Source: Methylobacterium dankookense
GTDB taxonomy: Bacteria; Pseudomonadota; Alphaproteobacteria; Rhizobiales; Beijerinckiaceae
Direction of reading: 5' to 3'
NCBI RefSeq assembly: GCF_902141855.1
Contig: NZ_CABFVH010000003.1
Location: forward strand, 62,001-126,000
DNA: 64,000 nt
Positions within the stretch are counted from its first letter, which is position 1, and each line of letters starts with the position of its first letter. Shown here one piece after another: positions 1-7,466 of the stretch. A model generated the notes under the pieces. The model made no database searches and had not been told where the DNA came from. It worked only from the letters and a program-made list of their open reading frames with translations. The translations under genes and the position numbers were made by a program.

Positions 1-177
1 CGCAGTGGTCGCGGCGTCGAGGCTCCACAGGAAGGCGGCGCAGAGCGTCCCGACCGCCGCGGCCATTGGCACGAGGGCGATCAGCCAGCGCGCGACCGAC
101 AGGGCGTGGACCCGCCTGAGACGCAGGAAGGCGATGAGGTCAAACTGAGAGAGAAGATTCCGGAACGAGGCGCGCAT
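1..177 (-). CDS. ClC-family chloride channel/antiporter, N-terminal part (gene runs off the window)
   Basis: Only the first 59 codons are present. The start is the ATG at 177-175, preceded by a strong AAGGGGG ribosome site. After a basic N-terminus of about 25 residues comes a hydrophobic helix (RWLIALVPMAAAVGTL) followed by FLWSLDAAT, which looks like the first membrane helix and loop of bacterial ClC proteins that move chloride, or exchange chloride for protons, across the inner membrane. The selectivity motifs lie outside the window, so the family call rests on the N-terminus alone. It lies downstream of sorB on the same strand, separated by a palindrome that may end sor transcription. Confidence 0.55.
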   Translation of the reverse strand, partial: MRASFRNLLSQFDLIAFLRLRRVHALSVARWLIALVPMAAAVGTLCAAFLWSLDAATTA

Positions 178-306
178 AATTCCCCCTTGTTGCGAGATCG
201 CAAAAGGTAGGAATCATCAGCCCGAGAGCGGTTCGGCCACGATGGCCCGGCAGAAATCCATTGCCGTGCTGGCGATGTGTCAGCCGCGGAGTTGCGTGTC
301 AAGCTA

Positions 307-338
307 CGCTCTCCGCGCGTGCGCACGCGCGGAGAGCG
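307..338. terminator. 32-bp perfect palindrome downstream of sorB
   Basis: The 16-base arm CGCTCTCCGCGCGTGC is followed at once by its exact reverse complement. It begins 19 nt past the sorB stop codon and could fold as a very stable hairpin in the sorAB transcript. There is no U-run, so it may be a processing or stabilising hairpin rather than a classical intrinsic terminator. Confidence 0.5.
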
Positions 339-356
339 GACTGCCCGTGCAACGCT

Positions 357-677
357 TCAGTACGTCTCCGCCAGATAGGCGGCGATGGCCTTGGCCTGCG
401 CCTCGTCGATCGGCGCGTGGTAGACCTTGACCATCTTGTGCACCTCGGACTCCCAGAAGGCCGCGCCTTTGCCGGGCGGCTGCATCGCGATGTAGTCCAC
501 CGAATGGCAGACGAGGCAGTTCGTCTGGGCCGCCTCGAAGCCTTCCGCGTGCGTGCCGGCCTTCGGCGCCCGCAGGGTCGCGATCGGTTCGGGCACCTCG
601 TAGGATTTCGGCGCGGCAAGCGCCGCGCCGGTCGCGAGGGCGAGGGCCGCCGTCAGGGCGAGGGTGATGCGGGTCAT
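357..677 (-). CDS. sorB: Sulfite dehydrogenase cytochrome c subunit
   Basis: A 106-residue periplasmic c-type cytochrome that takes electrons from the molybdenum subunit SorA and passes them to the respiratory chain. It has a Sec signal peptide at residues 1-22 (cleavage after ALAA) and one haem-binding site, CLVCH, at 54-58. Met65 in the following MQPPGKG is a candidate sixth ligand. The length fits single-haem SorB proteins. The ATG at 677 lies 13 nt after the sorA stop, so the two are probably one transcript. SorAB heterodimers are known from Starkeya; the assignment rests on the haem motif plus the adjacent sorA. Confidence 0.85.
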   Translation of the reverse strand: MTRITLALTAALALATGAALAAPKSYEVPEPIATLRAPKAGTHAEGFEAAQTNCLVCHSVDYIAMQPPGKGAAFWESEVHKMVKVYHAPIDEAQAKAIAAYLAETY

Positions 678-690
678 CGTCGTCACTCCC

Positions 691-1902
691 TCAGGCCGCG
701 CGCACGCGGGTGGTTTCGACCACGTTGCGCAGGTACCCGGCCGGGTTCCAGCGCGGTTCCATCGGCTGGCTCGCCCCGTCGTTGGCGGTCGCCCGCACCC
801 GGATCGCGTGCGCCCCCGGCGACAGCTCCGCGTCGAGGGTCCAGGGCCGGAAGGCGTAGGGGCCGAGATCCTGCCCGAGCCGCGCCTCCGTCCAGGTCTT
901 GCCGTCGTCGGTCGAGACCGCCACCGCCTTGATCCCGGAGCCGCCGTCAAAAGCGATGCCGCGCAAGGGGATGCGCCCGGCCTTCACCTCCGCCCCATCG
1001 GTCAGGTTGGTGAGGAAGGAGCGCACCGTGAAGCGGTTGATCGGCACGGTCTTGTCCGCCGCCTTGCCGGGTTCGGTGCAGGCGCAGTCGTTGTCGGGGA
1101 TGCGATAGGCCTTCTGCATCCAGAAGCCGTCGAAGGGTTTGTCGAGCACGCTGATGCTCTCCAGGTGCTTGACCCAGTAGGTGCCGTAGAAGCCCGGCAC
1201 GACGAGGCGCAGCGGATAGCCGTTGAGCCAGGGCAGGTCCTGCCCATTCATGCCCCAGGCCAGCATCACCTGCCCGTCGCGGGCGTGGTCGAGCTTGAGC
1301 GACTTGGCGAAGTCCGGCGTCTCCGGGATCACCGGGCCGTCGAGCCCGGTGAAGGCGACCTCCACGGCGCCCGCCTTCACCCCGGCCTTGTCGAGCACGG
1401 CCTTCAGCGGCACGCCGGTCCAACGGGCGCAGCCCATGGCGCCGTTGGCAAGCTGCCCGCCGGCCATGCGCGGCGCGAAGAAGCCGCGGGAATTGCCCGA
1501 GCACTGGTTGACCGCGACGATCTCGGTCGTCGGCATCGCCTTCAGGTCGGCGAGCGAGAGCGAGACCTCCCGCTCGACATGGCCCTTGATCGAGACCCGG
1601 TAGGTCTCGGGATCGATCTCGGTCGGGATGTCGGCGAGATGGTAGCGCACGAAGAACGCGTCGTTGGGCGTGATGGCGCCCTCGTCGAACACCGAGAACG
1701 GGGTCTCCAGCTGCGGCGGGCGCGCGGTCATCTGGAGCAGCGGGCGCTTGCCCGGATAGGCCACCAGGGGCCGCTCGCCGTTGCCGAAGGGCAGCGTGGC
1801 GGTGTCGCCCGCGAGCGCCCGCAAGGGCGCGAAGCTGCCGCCGCCGAGGCCTGCCAGGGCGGTGAGGCCCGCCCGCCTGATGAGATCGCGTCTGTCGAGC
1901 AT
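691..1902 (-). CDS. sorA: Sulfite:cytochrome c oxidoreductase, molybdenum subunit
   Basis: A 403-residue enzyme of the sulfite oxidase family that oxidises sulfite to sulfate in the periplasm. The N-terminus is a Tat signal (DRRDLIRRAG, then a hydrophobic stretch to about residue 31). The pyranopterin domain follows, with the molybdenum-ligand cysteine at 134 in NQCSGNSRG. The C-terminal dimerisation domain (about 290-395) carries the GYLRNVVE-type ending of the family. It precedes sorB, so it is called SorA rather than YedY or SoxC. An ECF sigma/anti-sigma pair lies immediately upstream on the same strand, suggesting control by an extracytoplasmic signal. A 10-bp inverted repeat sits in its leader at 1946-1975. 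Confidence 0.88.
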   Translation of the reverse strand: MLDRRDLIRRAGLTALAGLGGGSFAPLRALAGDTATLPFGNGERPLVAYPGKRPLLQMTARPPQLETPFSVFDEGAITPNDAFFVRYHLADIPTEIDPETYRVSIKGHVEREVSLSLADLKAMPTTEIVAVNQCSGNSRGFFAPRMAGGQLANGAMGCARWTGVPLKAVLDKAGVKAGAVEVAFTGLDGPVIPETPDFAKSLKLDHARDGQVMLAWGMNGQDLPWLNGYPLRLVVPGFYGTYWVKHLESISVLDKPFDGFWMQKAYRIPDNDCACTEPGKAADKTVPINRFTVRSFLTNLTDGAEVKAGRIPLRGIAFDGGSGIKAVAVSTDDGKTWTEARLGQDLGPYAFRPWTLDAELSPGAHAIRVRATANDGASQPMEPRWNPAGYLRNVVETTRVRAA

Positions 1903-1945
1903 CCGATTCCTCCCCGATCCGCGCGTGGCTCATGCCAAGGAGCCC

Positions 1946-1975
1946 GCGACGTGCGGAGGAGGAGACGCACGTCGC
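1946..1975. promoter_or_regulatory. Perfect 10-bp inverted repeat in the sorA leader
   Basis: GCGACGTGCG and its exact complement CGCACGTCGC are separated by 10 nt. The repeat lies 44 nt upstream of the sorA start, between the anti-sigma gene and sorA. It could be an operator, an attenuator, or a hairpin separating sigma/anti-sigma from sorAB expression. No T-run follows. Confidence 0.45.
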
Positions 1976-2024
1976 CCCCGGTCTATTCGCGGCGGGTCGA
2001 AATAAATCCGCGACTCGCCCCGGA

Positions 2025-2741
2025 TCAGCCGGTGCAGGGGCGCTCCGAGAGGCTGGTCGCCCGGTCTAGAGCGAGCCGCAGGCGGTCTGTCCTGTCCGGT
2101 GCCGTGAGCAGCACGGCCGCCTCGGCCAGCAGGGCGAACCGCTCGGCCGGCACCGTCTCGGACAGGAGGACGTAGCGCCGCCCCTCGCTGTCCCAGCGCG
2201 CCAGACGCAGGCCGCCACTCCCTTGCGCGATCTCCAGACGGGCCTGCCCGCGCGACGGTCCGCTCCAGATGGCGAGCCGGCAGCCGTGACGCCCCTCGTA
2301 ACCGGCGAGCCAACCGGCCGAACCGTTACCCTCGGACACATAGACCAAGCGGAAGCCGGCCGCCTCGAGATCGAGGGGGAAGCCATTCAGGCCGCCCGCG
2401 GGCCGCACGTCGTTCGGGGGCGAGCCCGCCGCGCTCCAGGCCGTGAAGGCCGCGCGCGCGGGGTCGGTCGGCGCGCGAGACGACAGGGCCAGCCAGCCGG
2501 TGCCGACGAGGACGACCAGGGCCGCGGCACACACCCATCCGAGGGAGGCGCGGGCGATCGGTGCGCGCCGGGGCGGCACGGCCGCCGACGTTACCCCTTG
2601 CCTCACCCCCTGCTTCAGCCGGGTCAGGATCGCGACCCGCGCGGACAGGACCGGGTCCCGTGCCAGCGTCTCCGCGACCGCGCGCCGGTCCTGCGCATCG
2701 AGTTCCCCATCGACGTAGGCATTGAGGGTCTCCCAGCGCAT
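2025..2741 (-). CDS. Transmembrane anti-sigma factor
   Basis: A 238-residue protein. The N-terminus (MRWETLNAYVDGELDAQDRR) has the WxxLNAYVDGEL pattern of membrane anti-sigma factors of the RsiW/ChrR-like group but lacks the zinc-binding HxxxCxxC motif. One membrane helix at about residues 66-88 (GWVCAAALVVLVGTGWLAL) is followed by a periplasmic C-terminal domain of about 150 residues. The ATG at 2741 overlaps the sigma factor's stop (TGATG), so the two are translationally coupled; an in-frame GTG one codon upstream is an alternative. It probably holds the upstream ECF sigma factor at the membrane until a periplasmic signal arrives, which from context may be sulfite. Confidence 0.75.
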   Translation of the reverse strand: MRWETLNAYVDGELDAQDRRAVAETLARDPVLSARVAILTRLKQGVRQGVTSAAVPPRRAPIARASLGWVCAAALVVLVGTGWLALSSRAPTDPARAAFTAWSAAGSPPNDVRPAGGLNGFPLDLEAAGFRLVYVSEGNGSAGWLAGYEGRHGCRLAIWSGPSRGQARLEIAQGSGGLRLARWDSEGRRYVLLSETVPAERFALLAEAAVLLTAPDRTDRLRLALDRATSLSERPCTG

Positions 2742-3229
2742 CACGGCCCCTCGCTCCCATCGGACGGCCCGGCGATCCGGTTCAGCATGATCCGCCTCGC
2801 CCTATGCAGACGGCTCATGACCGTGCCGACGGGAATGCCGAGCCGTTCGGCGGTCTCCCGGTAGCTCAGACCTTCGACGTCCACGCAGGTCACGACCCTC
2901 TGGCAGGGCGCATCGAGGGCAGCGAAAGCCTGGCGCACGGCAATGGCCTCGATCAGGCGGTCGTCGAACCCTTCGTCGGGCCAATCCACCAGATCGTCCT
3001 CGCGGCGGGTCCGGGTCCGGCGGATCCGGTCGATCCAGGCGTGGCGCACGATCCGGAACAGGTAGGCGCGGGCCGCCCGCGGTTCGCTCGGCGTCGTCCC
3101 CGTCGAGAGCGCCTTGAGGGCGCTCTGCTGCATCAGGTCGCGCGCGGCGTCGGGCTCCCGCGTCAGCGTCAGGGCGTAGCGGAACAGGCGCGGCCACGCA
3201 TCGACGAGGTGCTGACCGATGGACCGCAT
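2741..3229 (-). CDS. ECF-subfamily RNA polymerase sigma factor
   Basis: A 162-residue sigma-70 family protein with only regions 2 and 4. Region 2 spans about residues 10-80 (YALTLTREPDAARDLMQQ, then AYLFRIVRHAWIDRIRR). Region 4 spans about 105-155 and contains the helix-turn-helix YRETAERLGIPVGTVMSRLHRAR. It is the first gene of an apparent unit: sigma factor, anti-sigma factor, sorA, sorB. In Sinorhizobium meliloti, ECF factors with co-encoded anti-sigma factors respond to sulfite and control the sulfite dehydrogenase sorT. A comparable role here is inferred from gene order only. No clear GGAAC-type -35 was found upstream. Confidence 0.9.
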   Translation of the reverse strand: MRSIGQHLVDAWPRLFRYALTLTREPDAARDLMQQSALKALSTGTTPSEPRAARAYLFRIVRHAWIDRIRRTRTRREDDLVDWPDEGFDDRLIEAIAVRQAFAALDAPCQRVVTCVDVEGLSYRETAERLGIPVGTVMSRLHRARRIMLNRIAGPSDGSEGP

Positions 3230-3718
3230 CCTGATGTGTCATCCTCCCCGCACTCCATAGCACATCGATGCATGTCCACACAGAGGCGCAACGGTCGTTG
3301 ATGGTTGTGGATGTCGGGAGGCCTTACACCTCAGCAGCGCTACTCGGAGCGTTGCTGTTGCTGAACAATCGATAGCAAGCTCGCATGTCTGCTTTCAGGC
3401 ATTGTGAGGATGCGGTTTTAAGGCCGGGGTGGGCGGGAAGCTAAATGTCCGGTTCCGGGTATCGAGCTGATGTCCGCTCATGGCGCATTGCTGACCGACA
3501 AGTGCTTGGCGGTCTCCGGCCGCCCGCCGCGGCGCGGGGGATTTTCGTTGCGAATCCGTGAAGTAACGGGGGGAGCGGCTTGGCCGAGCCCCAGGTCGAC
3601 TCGGACCCGTCCGTCCGCATTTCCCGCCCAGGGATTGGGTAACCCTGGCGCCAAGCGCAGCTGGACAGGGAGTCCCGGCTCTGAATCTATGGGCCTACGG
3701 ACACGGCGGGAGGCGGAC
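3230..3718. other. 489-bp gap without a gene; possible left edge of the genomic island
   Basis: No convincing coding region is seen. The stretch 3350-3440 is clearly lower in GC than its surroundings and may hold the promoter of the sigma/anti-sigma/sor unit. The typical chromosomal gene set ends here and island-type hypothetical genes start at 3719. I looked for a second copy of the tRNA-Lys 3' end found at 11345 and saw none. Confidence 0.4.
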
Positions 3719-4006
3719 ATGGCAGGGCACGCGAGGGCAGCGACGGGCGAGATCGGCGCCGGCCTGATGGGCGCGCTCCTGGCCGTCGACGGCGCCGTCC
3801 GGGCGGCCCGGGAGCAGGCCGCGTGGGACCGTGCCGAGGCCCGCGCCGAGGACGCCGTCCACCGCCTGGGGCAGGCCCTCCTCGCCTCCCGCGCCCGAGA
3901 GGCGGAGCTCGCCCGCCAACTCGCCGCCGCGCGCGCCGAGGCCACCGGCCTGCGGATCAGGGCCACCCGGGCGGAGGCCCGGATCCCCGCCGCCCGGCGC
4001 GCCTGA
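3719..4006 (+). CDS. Small coiled-coil hypothetical protein
   Basis: A 95-residue protein, almost entirely Ala/Arg/Glu-rich helix from residue 25 to the end (heptads such as AEARAEDAVHRLGQALLASR), predicting a coiled coil. The ATG at 3719 has GGGAGGCGG just upstream; a longer in-frame start at 3470 is unlikely because the added part reads like non-coding DNA. A strong terminator hairpin follows at 4103. No family is recognised. It is the leftmost gene assigned to the island. Confidence 0.55.
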   Translation: MAGHARAATGEIGAGLMGALLAVDGAVRAAREQAAWDRAEARAEDAVHRLGQALLASRAREAELARQLAAARAEATGLRIRATRAEARIPAARRA

Positions 4007-4102
4007 CCGCTCGATTTCCGTTGTCCCTTTCCGGGTGCGCCCGACAGGGGCCGCACGTCGGCCGACACAGGCCGCACGTCGGGCGCACGCTCCCATGAGC
4101 AA

Positions 4103-4127
4103 GGCCCGCCGGGGTGACCGGCGGGCC
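4103..4127. terminator. Intrinsic terminator hairpin
   Basis: A perfect 10-bp stem, GGCCCGCCGG paired with CCGGCGGGCC around a 5-nt loop, is followed on the plus strand by TCTTCGTTT. It lies about 100 nt past the 3719-4006 gene and can also stop transcription arriving from the minus-strand genes at 4218-5690. Two direct copies of GGCCGCACGTCGG precede it at about 4048-4082. Confidence 0.75.
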
Positions 4128-4154
4128 TCTTCGTTTCCGGGAATGCGGGGCGGG

Positions 4155-4214
4155 CTAGGCGGCGGAGGTCTGCCGGCGGCGGAGCCCCTCGACGTGGGCC
4201 AGCAGGTCGGCCAT
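4155..4214 (-). CDS. Possible 19-residue ORF after the 4218-4736 gene
   Basis: The sequence MADLLAHVEGLRRRQTSAA starts 3 nt after the TAA of the upstream gene and ends before the shared terminator hairpin. The tight spacing is suggestive of coupling, but such a short reading frame could arise by chance in GC-rich DNA. Confidence 0.25.
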   Translation of the reverse strand: MADLLAHVEGLRRRQTSAA

Positions 4215-4217
4215 CGC

Positions 4218-4736
4218 TTAGTCCGAACGGTCCCGGCGATGGGGCCATGAGTAGACGGGTGCGGACGCGTCCGCATCGGCCTGCGGATGCGTCACGGGAT
4301 CCGCGGACACGTCCGCGTCGTGGGGCCCTCTCAGGCCGGGGACCGTGCCCGTCCCAGCGGCCAGGGCCTCCGCCTCATGGGGGAGCGTCCGGGCCAGGAC
4401 CGCGAGCTCGTCCGGCGCGAGCGAGTGCAGCCACGTCGCGACGTCGGCCGGCAGGGCGGACAGGTCCACCGGATCCCCGCCGGCGGCCACATGCCGGGCG
4501 TGCAGCACGAGCGCGACGCCGAGGGGATGCCTTGCAGGGACGCCGGCGACGGTCGGCACCGCCGGCGGCGGGGCGGCCGCGGCGTCCAGGTAGTCTTCCG
4601 CGGCGACGGCCGTGGGCAGGACGGGATCGGGGCGGGCGAGGGTCTTGAGCACCCAGCGCCCTCCCTCCCAGACCATGACGAGCGGAGCGAGGGCGACCGC
4701 GGCGAGGGCGGCGGCGAGGCGGGCGAGTAGGCGCAT
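4218..4736 (-). CDS. Hypothetical membrane-anchored protein
   Basis: A 172-residue protein that starts at the ATG at 4736 with GGAG 10 nt upstream. An N-terminal hydrophobic helix (residues 2-22, LLARLAAALAAVALAPLVMVW) acts as a membrane anchor or signal. The rest is Ala/Pro-rich with a small helical core (ALPADVATWLHSLAPDELAVLA) around residues 95-120 and an acidic tail. It lies 60 nt downstream of the 4797-5690 gene on the same strand. No family is recognised. Confidence 0.55.
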   Translation of the reverse strand: MRLLARLAAALAAVALAPLVMVWEGGRWVLKTLARPDPVLPTAVAAEDYLDAAAAPPPAVPTVAGVPARHPLGVALVLHARHVAAGGDPVDLSALPADVATWLHSLAPDELAVLARTLPHEAEALAAGTGTVPGLRGPHDADVSADPVTHPQADADASAPVYSWPHRRDRSD

Positions 4737-4796
4737 CGTGGGATCTCCGTGTCGGGGGCGACGCCTCGATGATCGCCCCCGGCCGGCAACCCACAA

Positions 4797-5690
4797 TCAG
4801 GCGGCCGCCTCCGCCAGCATGTCGGCCATCTCGTGCCCGAAAACGGCGAGCTCCATCTCGCGCGGGAGCTGCTTGCGGTGCGTCCGGAGCGCCCGCAGGG
4901 CGTGGCTCGCGAGCGTGGCGTCGAGCGCCGGGAGACCGGCGAGGATATGGCCCCGGGTCGTCGTCGTCTTGCCCCAGCCCGACGAGTTGCGGATGCCGGC
5001 CCGATCCGCGTCGCGCGCGGTCAGGAGCTTGCACCCCTCGTGCGCGGCGGCCTGGACTTCGGGCAGCGCGGCTCGCTCGGCCTCGGGCTCGTACGGGATC
5101 TCCATCGCCTTGAGCGCCCGGTCGATGTTGGCCTGCGCGCGGGCGACGAGGTCGAGCAGGTGCTCGGACTGGTAGCGCTCCATGCCGGCGGGCCCGCGGG
5201 CGATGCGCCGCTCCGCCGTCTCGACGTCGTCGCGCACCGCCCAGGCCCACGCCTGCGTCCGGAGCGATTCGCGCGCGGCGGCGATGGCGCGCTCGGCCAG
5301 TACGAGGTCCTCGGCCGCGCGCCGGGCGACGGCGGCCGCCGTCAGGGCCTCGCGCTCCGCTTTCTCGACGCGCTCGCGGGCGAGCTTCTCGCGGTACGCC
5401 GGCAGCCCCCTGACCGCGGTGTTGACCAGGCACTCGACCTGGCGCGCGTCGGCGTGCACGCCTTCCCAGTAGCAGGGCAGGCCGCCCCTGAGCCTGTCGT
5501 GGGAGAACCCGAGGTTCCGCAGCGAGCGCCCCTCCGGCCCGGCGAGCGCGTCGTCGTAGTCCTGGCTCGGCGCCTCCGCCGTCCAGAGCGCCTTCGGGAC
5601 GCCCCCGACCTTCAGCTCGCGCGGCGGCTGCCACGTCAGGCCGAACCCCGCCGGCGGCCCCTGCCACCCACCCACATTCGTCTCCGGCAT
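4797..5690 (-). CDS. Hypothetical island protein, helical
   Basis: A 297-residue protein. The ATG at 5690 has an ideal GGAGG 5 nt upstream; the longer in-frame opening from 5837 is rejected. Residues 1-80 are globular with Trp/Pro motifs (GGWQGPPAGFGLTWQPP). Residues 100-200 form a long charged helix likely to be a coiled coil, and the C-terminal third contains SGWGKTTTTRG, which resembles but does not meet the Walker A consensus. No family is recognised. Its start faces the plus-strand gene array across a 250-bp AT-richer control region at 5691-5942. Confidence 0.65.
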   Translation of the reverse strand: MPETNVGGWQGPPAGFGLTWQPPRELKVGGVPKALWTAEAPSQDYDDALAGPEGRSLRNLGFSHDRLRGGLPCYWEGVHADARQVECLVNTAVRGLPAYREKLARERVEKAEREALTAAAVARRAAEDLVLAERAIAAARESLRTQAWAWAVRDDVETAERRIARGPAGMERYQSEHLLDLVARAQANIDRALKAMEIPYEPEAERAALPEVQAAAHEGCKLLTARDADRAGIRNSSGWGKTTTTRGHILAGLPALDATLASHALRALRTHRKQLPREMELAVFGHEMADMLAEAAA

Positions 5691-5799
5691 CGTAACCTCC
5701 GCGTGCACGACATACGGCACATGACGAATGCTAGCACTCGCGGGGGCAGCCGCAAGATCTCGTTCAGTCCTGGTGTCAATTTTGGACCCCAACCGGATG

Positions 5800-5812
5800 C
5801 TCATTAAATGAG
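5800..5812. promoter_or_regulatory. 13-bp palindrome in the divergent control region of the island
   Basis: CTCATT-A-AATGAG is an exact inverted repeat in the lowest-GC stretch of the island, between the minus-strand genes ending leftward and the plus-strand gene array. The position between two divergent units that include several HTH proteins suggests a repressor operator. The sequence TGTCAATTTTGGACCCC just upstream recalls insertion-sequence ends but has no partner. Confidence 0.4.
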
Positions 5813-5942
5813 TAAATTCTGAGTGCTCCATGCTCATCCAGTCGTCCGCGTTAAGTTTGTGCCCTCAACTTCCCTTTCGTCATCTGACGAACGTGCTTGA
5901 ATGCTTGGGCGCGGCGTCGCGCGTCGATTCGTGGAGGGGGCT

Positions 5943-6302
5943 ATGCGGGTGTGGAGGGAGGTCGGCTCGGGCGTGACGGCGGCGCAAGTCCGCCGTGTCG
6001 TCGCGAGCACGGTGGGCGTCGGCGCCGTCGCGCGCCGGCTGGGCGTCGCGGAGTGCACGGCGCATCGCTGGGCCGGCCTGGCGGGCGTGAGCATCGTACC
6101 GCGGCCCCGAACGGAGCGCATGCCCGGGCGCCAGCTCGTGTCCGACGCCGCCGTGCGGGACGCCATGCTCGGCCCACTCTCGCTCCGCGGCGCGGCGGCC
6201 GCGCTCGGCGTCACCGCCGCCGGCCTCCAGGCGCGCGCCCAATACCTGGGGCTGCCGACCGACCCCCTCGGGCGCGAGGCCCTGAGGAGGACGCAGGTGT
6301 GA
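5943..6302 (+). CDS. Small protein with two helix-turn-helix-like segments
   Basis: A 119-residue protein. The ATG at 5943 is preferred over 5901 because GGAGGGGG lies 5 nt upstream. Two segments look like DNA-binding helix-turn-helix units: about 24-48 (GVGAVARRLGVAECTAHRWA) and about 79-105 (LRGAAAALGVTAAGLQARAQ). It is the first gene of a plus-strand series in which each stop overlaps the next start by 4 nt (GTGA or ATGA). It is probably a regulator of the island; the family is not recognised. Confidence 0.6.
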   Translation: MRVWREVGSGVTAAQVRRVVASTVGVGAVARRLGVAECTAHRWAGLAGVSIVPRPRTERMPGRQLVSDAAVRDAMLGPLSLRGAAAALGVTAAGLQARAQYLGLPTDPLGREALRRTQV

Positions 6303-6556
6303 GCTGGCACCCCGACGACGCCTACGACGCGGCCGCGCTCTCCCGCGAGGAGGCGGCCGAGGTCGCGGCTCCCGCCGCCGTCCTCGACGAGCTCCGCGCC
6401 GCCGTCGAGCGCGCGCCCTCCGCCGCCCGCTGGGCCCGGCGCCACGGCGTCGGACCCGGCTACCTCGCAGACGTGCTTTCGGGCCGCCGCCCGCCGGGCG
6501 CGAAGATCCTGTCGGCGCTCGGCATCGACCGGGCCTTCGTGAGGGGGCGCCCGTGA
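6299..6556 (+). CDS. Small Xre/Cro-like DNA-binding protein
   Basis: An 85-residue protein whose GTG start overlaps the previous stop (GTGA). Residues 45-80 (ARWARRHGVGPGYLADVLSG, then ILSALGID) follow the pattern of lambda-repressor-type helix-turn-helix domains that end in a short helix after the recognition helix. The N-terminal half is acidic and Ala-rich. It may be co-translated with its neighbours. Its role is inferred only from the fold pattern. Confidence 0.6.
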   Translation: MSWHPDDAYDAAALSREEAAEVAAPAAVLDELRAAVERAPSAARWARRHGVGPGYLADVLSGRRPPGAKILSALGIDRAFVRGRP

Positions 6557-6744
6557 CCGACCGCGACGCCGCCGTCCTGGCCGCCCTGCGCGCCGTCCCC
6601 GCGGGCGCGCTCCCGATGCACCTGGCGCCCGGCCTCGGGCTCGGGGTCAAGCAGGTCTCGACCGTCCTGCAGCGCCTGCGCATCGCCGGCCTCGTCCGGT
6701 TCGAGGCGCCCCGCTGGACCGCCATCGAGGAGCCCCGCCCGTGA
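6553..6744 (+). CDS. Small winged-helix-like protein
   Basis: A 63-residue protein that starts with GTG overlapping the previous stop by 4 nt. The central part (VKQVSTVLQRLRIAGLVRFE, then PRWTAIE) reads like the recognition helix and wing of MarR/DprA-type winged helices. It is too short for an effector domain. It is likely translationally coupled to both neighbours. Confidence 0.55.
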   Translation: MTDRDAAVLAALRAVPAGALPMHLAPGLGLGVKQVSTVLQRLRIAGLVRFEAPRWTAIEEPRP

Positions 6745-6953
6745 GCCCTCCCCTGCTCGACGGCCTCGACGCTCTCGTCGGCGCCGCCCTGCGTGAGCGC
6801 CTCGTCGCCGCCCTGGCGGCCGCCCTGGCCGCCGCCGCCGGCGACCCCGCGCACCCCCTCGTCGCCCGCGTCCGCGCTGCCGGGCGAGGCGGCCGCCCCG
6901 GCGCCGCGCACCCCGATCCGCCGCGTCCCCGCACCCGCCCCGAGGTCCCATGA
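6741..6953 (+). CDS. Small Ala-rich hypothetical protein
   Basis: A 70-residue reading frame starting at a GTG that overlaps the previous stop. One predicted helix (LDALVGAALRERLVAALAAALA) occupies residues 7-35 and is followed by a Pro/Arg/Gly-rich tail. No family is recognised; support is mainly the uninterrupted chain of 4-nt overlaps with the genes before and after. Confidence 0.45.
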   Translation: MSPPLLDGLDALVGAALRERLVAALAAALAAAAGDPAHPLVARVRAAGRGGRPGAAHPDPPRPRTRPEVP

Positions 6954-7135
6954 CGACGCCCCCGCCGGACCCGCCGCGCCTGAGGCTCGTGCCGGGGCCG
7001 CCCCCGGGATCCCCACCGCCGGCGCGGCCGCGGCCCCGCCCGCCATCATCGATCCTCGGGCCGGCCTCGTGCGAGCGCCGGTGGCGGCCGGCGGACCGGC
7101 GCCCGTGGCCGGACGCGGAGCGCTGGCCGCGCTGA
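6950..7135 (+). CDS. Doubtful small Pro/Arg-rich ORF
   Basis: A 61-residue frame starting at an ATG that overlaps the previous stop (ATGA). The composition (runs of [10 protein letters not shown]) is what random GC-rich DNA gives, and a competing frame (see 7069-7464) stays open through the same DNA. It is listed because the overlap continues the pattern of the array. Confidence 0.3.
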   Translation: MTTPPPDPPRLRLVPGPPPGSPPPARPRPRPPSSILGPASCERRWRPADRRPWPDAERWPR

Positions 7136-7464
7136 GGCGAACGTCGGCGGCCGCGGCGGACGGCCCGCCCAAGACGCCGGAGCGGACCGTCCCAGCGAGG
7201 CCGGCCGTCCCGCCGTCCCGCCGTCCCGCCCGCAGGCCCGTCGGCCGGTGCCGCAGCTCGCGCCGCCGCCCCCTCGCCGTCGCCCTGGCGGCCGCCGAGG
7301 CGCGCGCTGCCCGCCGTCCCGCCGCCGTCCCGGGCGAGATGACCGCCGAGGACATCGCGTGGCTGCACGCGCTCCCCGACTACGAGCCCCCGGCCGCCCC
7401 GGCGCCGGCGCGCCGCCCCACGGACGGCGCTTGGCTCCGCGACCTGCTCATGCAGGCGAGGTGA
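7069..7464 (+). CDS. Doubtful ORF with a plausible C-terminal segment
   Basis: This frame is open from well before 6950 to 7464 and ends in a protein-like segment (MTAEDIAWLHALPDYEPPAA, then a short helix GAWLRDLLMQAR). The start is unclear: the GTG at 7069 gives 131 residues, while the ATG at 7339 gives only 41. The middle is Pro/Arg-rich and repetitive. It stops 2 nt before the next gene's ATG. A frameshift linking it to the 6741 gene is possible. Confidence 0.4.
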   Translation: MRAPVAAGGPAPVAGRGALAALRRTSAAAADGPPKTPERTVPARPAVPPSRRPARRPVGRCRSSRRRPLAVALAAAEARAARRPAAVPGEMTAEDIAWLHALPDYEPPAAPAPARRPTDGAWLRDLLMQAR

Positions 7465-7466
7465 GC

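Noticed and set aside
4797-5690. P-loop ATPase call from SGWGKTTTT
   Set aside because: The motif lacks the Gly-x4-Gly-Lys spacing of Walker A and no Walker B is evident.
5770-5790. Insertion-sequence end (TGTCAATTTTGGACCCC)
   Set aside because: It looks like terminal repeats of some IS families, but no inverted partner, transposase or target duplication is visible nearby.
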